Under the pieces are notes generated by a model. That model saw only the letters and a program-made list of their open reading frames with translations. It was not told the origin of the DNA and ran no database searches. DNA of 64,000 nucleotides from Martinezella tropici (GTDB taxonomy: Bacteria; Pseudomonadota; Alphaproteobacteria; Rhizobiales; Rhizobiaceae): positions 310,001 to 374,000 of the forward strand of contig JUHI01000003.1 of assembly GCA_000799755.1 (NCBI GenBank), given 5' to 3'. The first letter of the stretch is position 1. The number at the start of each line of letters is the position of its first letter. Of this stretch, positions 60,049-64,000 are shown piece by piece. Made by a program: the position numbers and the translations under genes.

Positions 60049-61035
60049 TTACCAGCGCTGGTGAACATATTGCCTGATGTAGGTATCGTAGATCGATCTG
60101 ATCTCCTGCATCGCGGCTTGCGATATCGCCGGCAGTCCTGCCGCTTCGGCATTCGAACGGGCCTGCGCCGGATTGCGAGCGCCCGGAATGGCGACGGTGA
60201 CAGCGTCGAACATCAGAATCCAGCGCAGCGCAAACTTCGCCATGGTGGTATCGCCCGACACCAGTGGCCGCACCTTCTCGACAGCGTCGAGGCCGACCTC
60301 ATAGGGCACGCCAGAGAAGGTTTCGCCAACGTCGAATGCCTCGCCGTTGCGATTGAACAATCGATGGTCGTTCGTTTCGAACCTGGTATCTTTCTTGAAC
60401 TTGCCCGACAGCAGACCGCTTGCCAGCGGCACGCGCGCTATGATCGCAACTTTCTTGTCCTGCGCCTGCTTGAAGAAATGTTCGATCGGACGCTGGCGAA
60501 AGGCATTGAAGATGATCTGGATGCTGACGATACCGGGATATTCGATCGCTTTCAGGGCTTCCTCGACACGCTCGACGCTGACGCCGTAATTGCGGATCTT
60601 GCCCTGCTCGACCAGCCGATCGAGACGTTCGAACACTTCCGGATGGTAATAGAGATCCGTCGGCGGGCAATGCAGTTGGACCAGATCCAGGCAGTCGGTC
60701 TCCAGGTTCTTGAGGCTTCGGTCGATCCAGCCGTTCAGGTTTTCTGCGCTATACCCCTCGACGGACTGCTGAGGCAGGCGGCGACCCGCCTTGCTGGCGA
60801 TAAATGGACGCTGCCCGCCCCGTTCCTTCATCACTTTCGCAATGAGGCGTTCGGAATGGCCGTCGCCATAGACATCGGCGGTGTCGATAAAGGTGACGCC
60901 CGTGTCGAGCGCGGCATGGAGGGCCGCAAGCGCCTCTTCGTCATTCACCTCACCCCATGCTGCGCCGATCGCCCATGCGCCGAAGCCGATCTCACTGACC
61001 TTGCGGCCGGTTTGGCCGAACTCTCTCGTTTGCAT
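60049..61035 (-). CDS. Aldo/keto reductase
   Basis: A 328-residue AKR of a different subgroup from the other two. Tetrad: TFIDTADVYGDGHSERLIAK (Asp, Tyr), ASKAGRRLPQ (Lys) and LDLVQLHCPPTDLYYHPEVF (His). The C-terminal VTVAIPGARNPAQARSNAEA is the NADPH-binding loop. It is first in the minus-strand trio with the lactonase (12 bp gap) and the third AKR, and is divergent from the branched-chain-type importer across a promoter with GGTTGTACGACAACC. The substrate is probably a sugar or sugar-derived aldehyde. Confidence 0.87.
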   Translation of the reverse strand: MQTREFGQTGRKVSEIGFGAWAIGAAWGEVNDEEALAALHAALDTGVTFIDTADVYGDGHSERLIAKVMKERGGQRPFIASKAGRRLPQQSVEGYSAENLNGWIDRSLKNLETDCLDLVQLHCPPTDLYYHPEVFERLDRLVEQGKIRNYGVSVERVEEALKAIEYPGIVSIQIIFNAFRQRPIEHFFKQAQDKKVAIIARVPLASGLLSGKFKKDTRFETNDHRLFNRNGEAFDVGETFSGVPYEVGLDAVEKVRPLVSGDTTMAKFALRWILMFDAVTVAIPGARNPAQARSNAEAAGLPAISQAAMQEIRSIYDTYIRQYVHQRW

Positions 61036-61126
61036 ATCTCACTCCCTCGCTAGGGTTGCCGGAGGCCCAGCTTCCCAGGTTTGACTTGCTTGACATTCTC
61101 CACCAAGCCAATTATCAGAAAACAGG

Positions 61127-61141
61127 GTTGTACGACAACCC
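61127..61141. promoter_or_regulatory. GntR-type operator GGTTGTACGACAACC in divergent promoter
   Basis: GGTTGT-ACG-ACAACC has perfect 6-bp arms around ACG. It is 38 bp upstream of the importer GTG at 61179 and 92 bp upstream of the divergent aldo/keto reductase ATG at 61035. Its 11-mer core repeats the site at 56146-56156. Confidence 0.65.
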
Positions 61142-61178
61142 GGTAAGTACGCAAAATCTGCACTGGGAGGATGGGATC

Positions 61179-62390
61179 GTGCGATCACTGGTATTGGGAG
61201 GCGTTTCGCTTGCGCTCGGCCTCGGCGCGTCAGCCTATTCGGCGTCAGCAGAAGACACCATCAAGATCGGTGTCGTCGCCGCCGAATCCGGCGCCTTCGT
61301 TTCAGCCGGACACACACTGCCGGCCGGCGTCGGCCTGGCCGTCAAGGAAATCAACGATGCTGGCGGCGTCAAAGTCGGTGACAAAACCTACAAGATCGAG
61401 CTCCTTAAGCGCGACGACCGCACCGATATTTCAACCGCGATCGCCGCAACGCAGGAGCTTGTCCGCGACCAGAAAGTCGCTGCGATCTTCGGCTCGGAGA
61501 CGCATGATTTCACCCTGGCGATGACGAAGATTACCCAGCCGGCAAAGGTGATCCAGATCGCCGGCAACAGCACGCTTGCGAAAATCCTCAATCCGAAGTC
61601 GGTCGCGCCGGGCGGAGAAGACCACTACCTGTTCCAGTCCGAGCCGCAGGAATTTCAGCGCTCCGGTTCGACCGCCCGTGGCGTGCTGAGCCTGCTGACG
61701 CCGCTCGTCGGCCATCCCTTGAAGAAGTCCGTCGTCATCGTCGGCAACGACGCGACCGGCCAGTTCCTGACCTCCTATTACGTCAAGGCACTGAAGGCAG
61801 AGGGACAGGAGGTGCCGGAGGTTATTTCCTATCCGCCCGATACCACCGATTTCTCGCCCTTCCTGACGCGCGCCAAGAGCCTGAACCCCGACGTCGTGCA
61901 CTTCTGGTACAATGGGGATTCAACGCTGACGGCCCTGCCGCAGGCGCTCGAACTCGGCGTGGCGCCGAGCTACTTCCTGTTTGGTGTCGATCCCGGCATC
62001 TGGAAGGAGCGCGGTCTCAGCGCCGACGTTCCGGTTGCCATGAGCTGCGTGCCGATCTGCTGGGGAGAGTCCTCCAACGCCAATGCAAAAACCTACTTCA
62101 AGAACTACTTTGCGGCCGGCGCCCCGAAGGGCGTGACGTCCTCCGTGTCCCTCCTTTACTACGATTATGTCCACATGCTCGCCGAAGCTTGGGAGAAGGC
62201 GGGTTCGCTCGATCCGGACAAGACGGTCGCTGCGATGGAAACGCTGCATCACAAGGGTGTCGTGTCCGACGACCTGTCCTTCAACAGCAGTCACCAGGTT
62301 ACCCACGCCACCGAAGTCTGCGCCGCAGCGCCGGGTGGCAACATCTCGTGCGCCATGCAGCAGCCGCCTGCCGAAGCTCCGGCGGAATAG
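61179..62390 (+). CDS. Branched-chain-amino-acid-type ABC transporter binding protein
   Basis: A 403-residue secreted protein from a GTG at 61179, which follows GGGAGG at 8 bp; an ATG-led frame at 61056 passes through the operator and is not used. Signal peptide VRSLVLGGVSLALGLGASAY to SASAED. The mature part is a LivJ-type Peripla_BP_6 fold: KIGVVAAESGAFVSAGHTLP, VGLAVKEINDAGGVKVGDKT, LVRDQKVAAIFGSETHDFTL. Ligands of this family range from amino acids to urea, aromatic acids and sugars' derivatives; here it sits beside a deoxysugar-type catabolic trio, so the ligand need not be an amino acid. Confidence 0.9.
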   Translation: MRSLVLGGVSLALGLGASAYSASAEDTIKIGVVAAESGAFVSAGHTLPAGVGLAVKEINDAGGVKVGDKTYKIELLKRDDRTDISTAIAATQELVRDQKVAAIFGSETHDFTLAMTKITQPAKVIQIAGNSTLAKILNPKSVAPGGEDHYLFQSEPQEFQRSGSTARGVLSLLTPLVGHPLKKSVVIVGNDATGQFLTSYYVKALKAEGQEVPEVISYPPDTTDFSPFLTRAKSLNPDVVHFWYNGDSTLTALPQALELGVAPSYFLFGVDPGIWKERGLSADVPVAMSCVPICWGESSNANAKTYFKNYFAAGAPKGVTSSVSLLYYDYVHMLAEAWEKAGSLDPDKTVAAMETLHHKGVVSDDLSFNSSHQVTHATEVCAAAPGGNISCAMQQPPAEAPAE

Positions 62391-62488
62391 GGCTCCGCGA
62401 CGCCGTCCCGCCGGCAACAGCCGGCGGTTCTCCATCGGACGTAAACGGGCCTGATGACCAGAGGCCTAGGCAATGGCGGAAAGAAGCC

Positions 62489-63358
62489 GTGGATATTTTC
62501 ATTCAACAGCTCCTCAACGGTTTGTCGATCGCAAGCGTCATTACGCTGATCGCCGTCGGTGTCACCTTGATCTTCGGACTAACTGGCATCATCAACTTCG
62601 CCCATGGCGAGTTCCTGATGGTCGGCAGCATCGTCACCTGGCTTGCAGTCCGAGCGGGATTGGGCTTTCCCATTGCGCTGGTGCTCGCAGTTCTTGCCGT
62701 CGGCGTGATGGGCTTCGTCCTGGAGCGAAGCTTGTTCCGATTCACGCTGACGCGACCGACCAACGGTTTCATCGTTTCGCTCGGCCTCATCGTCGTTCTG
62801 CAGCACATCGTCATCTTCTTTTACGATCCGAACCAGAAAAGCATTCCGCGCCCGCTTTCAGGCATCTGGGATGTCGGCGGCGTCCGCATCGCCTCCGTCC
62901 GCATCATGGTCATTCTCGTTACCATTGCCGTCGTGGCGATGACCTTCGCCGTGGTCACCCGCAGCCGCTACGGCCGTGCACTGCGCGCCGCAGTCGACGA
63001 CCGCGATACCGCCGCACTGATGGGGATTCCGGTCCGACGCTACATTACCGGCGTCTTCGTGCTCGGCAGCGCGCTCGCAGGTCTCGGTGGAGCGCTGCTG
63101 ATCGCCCTCTTCCCCATCACGCCGTTTACCGGAGGCACAATGGTGATGAAGGGGTTCGCTGTGGCGCTGATCGGCGGCCTTGGAAACCTGACAGGCGCCG
63201 TGGTGGCAGGTCTCATCCTCGGGATCGTCGAAGGCTTCAGCGCTGGATATGGTTTCTCCGAATGGACCGATGCCTATTCCTTCGCATTGATGATCCTTGT
63301 CCTGCTCTTTCGCCCGAACGGCCTCTTCGGCGGTACGAGCGGCCCGAAGATGGCCTGA
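62489..63358 (+). CDS. Branched-chain-type ABC transporter permease (LivH type)
   Basis: A 289-residue permease with about eight helices. LivH hallmarks: IFIQQLLNGLSIASVITLIA, FGLTGIINFAHGEFLMVGSI (the NFAHGE motif, about 36), ALRAAVDDRDTAALMGIPVR and MKGFAVALIGGLGNLTGAVV. The start is a GTG at 62489 after GGCGGAAAG, 98 bp after the binding protein gene. The longer frame from 62189 lies inside the binding-protein gene. It pairs with the LivM-type permease that follows 14 bp later. Confidence 0.92.
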   Translation: MDIFIQQLLNGLSIASVITLIAVGVTLIFGLTGIINFAHGEFLMVGSIVTWLAVRAGLGFPIALVLAVLAVGVMGFVLERSLFRFTLTRPTNGFIVSLGLIVVLQHIVIFFYDPNQKSIPRPLSGIWDVGGVRIASVRIMVILVTIAVVAMTFAVVTRSRYGRALRAAVDDRDTAALMGIPVRRYITGVFVLGSALAGLGGALLIALFPITPFTGGTMVMKGFAVALIGGLGNLTGAVVAGLILGIVEGFSAGYGFSEWTDAYSFALMILVLLFRPNGLFGGTSGPKMA

Positions 63359-63372
63359 GACGGGAGTGAACC

Positions 63373-64000
63373 ATGAACACCACACTTTCCTCTCTGCGCT
63401 CGCTGGTTCCGGCCCTCGCCGTCCTGATCGTGCTTGCCGCCATGCCGGCGCTTGGACCGAGCAACCGCCTGCTGTCGCTGGCGATCTCGGCCGGCATCAA
63501 TATCGTTGCGCTTTATGGCTTGTCCGTCCTGTTCGGCCAGACCGGCATCCTGTCGATGGGTCATGCAGCTCTCGTCGGGGTCGGCGCCTATGCCGCCGCG
63601 GTGCTGGCGCGCGACGCCGGCCTTGGCTTCTGGATTGCTCTGCCGCTGGGCGGCATCTTTGCGGCAATCGCCGCCGTTATCATCGGTGTGCCGTCGCTGC
63701 GGGTTTCGGGCCATCATTTCGTGATCATGACCTTCGCCTTCGGTCAGTTGCTGACTATCGTTCTGACCAATGGCGGCGACTATACGGGTGCGGCAACCGG
63801 CCTCGACCTGCAGCTGCCGGTCAGTTTTCTCGGCGTACAGGCCGATGATCTGATGCCCTATTATTATATCGTCCTGGCATTCGTGACGCTCAGCGCTATC
63901 GCTAGCTGGGCCATCATCAACTCCCCGTATGGCCGCACATTACGGGCCATTCGCGAAAACGAAAAACTCGCGGCCTCCCTCGGCATCAATGTCGGCAGGC
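63373..64000 (+). CDS. Branched-chain-type ABC transporter permease (LivM type), 3' end off window
   Basis: The first 209 residues of a LivM-type permease; the frame is open at the right edge. LLSLAISAGINIVALYGLSV, LFGQTGILSMGHAALVGVGA (the LSMGHA motif, about 59), VPSLRVSGHHFVIMTFAFGQ and PYGRTLRAIRENEKLAASLG identify it. The start follows GGGAG. ATPases LivG and LivF probably lie beyond the window. LivM completes the channel with LivH. Confidence 0.92.
   Translation, partial: MNTTLSSLRSLVPALAVLIVLAAMPALGPSNRLLSLAISAGINIVALYGLSVLFGQTGILSMGHAALVGVGAYAAAVLARDAGLGFWIALPLGGIFAAIAAVIIGVPSLRVSGHHFVIMTFAFGQLLTIVLTNGGDYTGAATGLDLQLPVSFLGVQADDLMPYYYIVLAFVTLSAIASWAIINSPYGRTLRAIRENEKLAASLGINVGR

Noticed and set aside
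59365..61053. 562-codon plus-strand open frame
   Set aside because: It runs antisense through the lactonase and aldo/keto reductase genes, both of which have intact catalytic motifs on the minus strand.
61056..61178. Upstream N-terminal extension of the Liv-type binding protein
   Set aside because: It would be encoded across the operator palindrome and would bury the signal peptide; GGGAGG before the GTG at 61179 decides.

Overview
The window is about 60% GC, densely coded, and rich in solute-uptake operons. Its gene content (a PhaA-G type antiporter with fused A/B subunits, many ABC importers, LacI/GntR/LuxR-controlled catabolic operons) and a RIME-like rhizobial intergenic repeat at 32529-32631 point to Rhizobium or a close relative in the Rhizobiaceae. 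No rRNA, tRNA, CRISPR array, phage or insertion sequence is seen. The assignment is an inference from content, not from a marker gene.

Layout. 1-12.2 kb (minus strand): a left-truncated kinase/M23 peptidase/class III aminotransferase fusion behind an amino-acid ABC importer, then a sugar operon running ATPase, binding protein, two permeases, a GH63-like hydrolase and a LacI regulator. The promoter regions of both operons carry paired AAACGTTT sites 20-21 bp apart, so the LacI protein may control both. 12.3-19.5 kb: a MerR regulator with an unusual C-terminal extension, a beta-alanine-type aminotransferase with a divergent XRE-cupin regulator, a diaminopimelate-epimerase-like protein without its second catalytic cysteine, and a flavin monooxygenase/flavin monooxygenase/acetyltransferase set resembling S-modified-cysteine salvage operons. 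20-28 kb: a sugar-acid region with an IlvD/Edd dehydratase, a DapA-family enzyme, two MFS permeases and two GntR regulators, each regulator facing an inverted repeat.

28.8-43.1 kb: a long minus-strand operon with oligopeptide-type permeases, a double ATPase, HyuA / DUF917 / binding protein / DUF917 / HyuA, and an isoaspartyl-peptidase-like asparaginase, faced by a divergent MalT-like LuxR regulator. I regard this as the most likely under-described system: HyuA-type ATP-dependent ring-opening subunits paired twice with DUF917 proteins and with no HyuB. 43-51.3 kb: a Na/phosphate cotransporter family protein, a gap with a hairpin that could mask a Shine-Dalgarno sequence, and the phaABCDEFG antiporter operon.

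51.4-64 kb: a small XRE protein, cytochrome b561, a CUT2-type sugar ABC importer followed by a decayed kduI fragment, three aldo/keto reductases with an L-fuconolactonase-like amidohydrolase, and the start of a branched-chain-amino-acid-type importer that runs off the right edge. The promoters at 56.15 and 61.13 kb share the operator-like word TTGTACGACAA, suggesting one GntR-type regulator, not encoded here, for the whole module. Decayed gene ends at 20.7-20.9 kb and 52.8-53.0 kb show that these catabolic operons have been rearranged recently.
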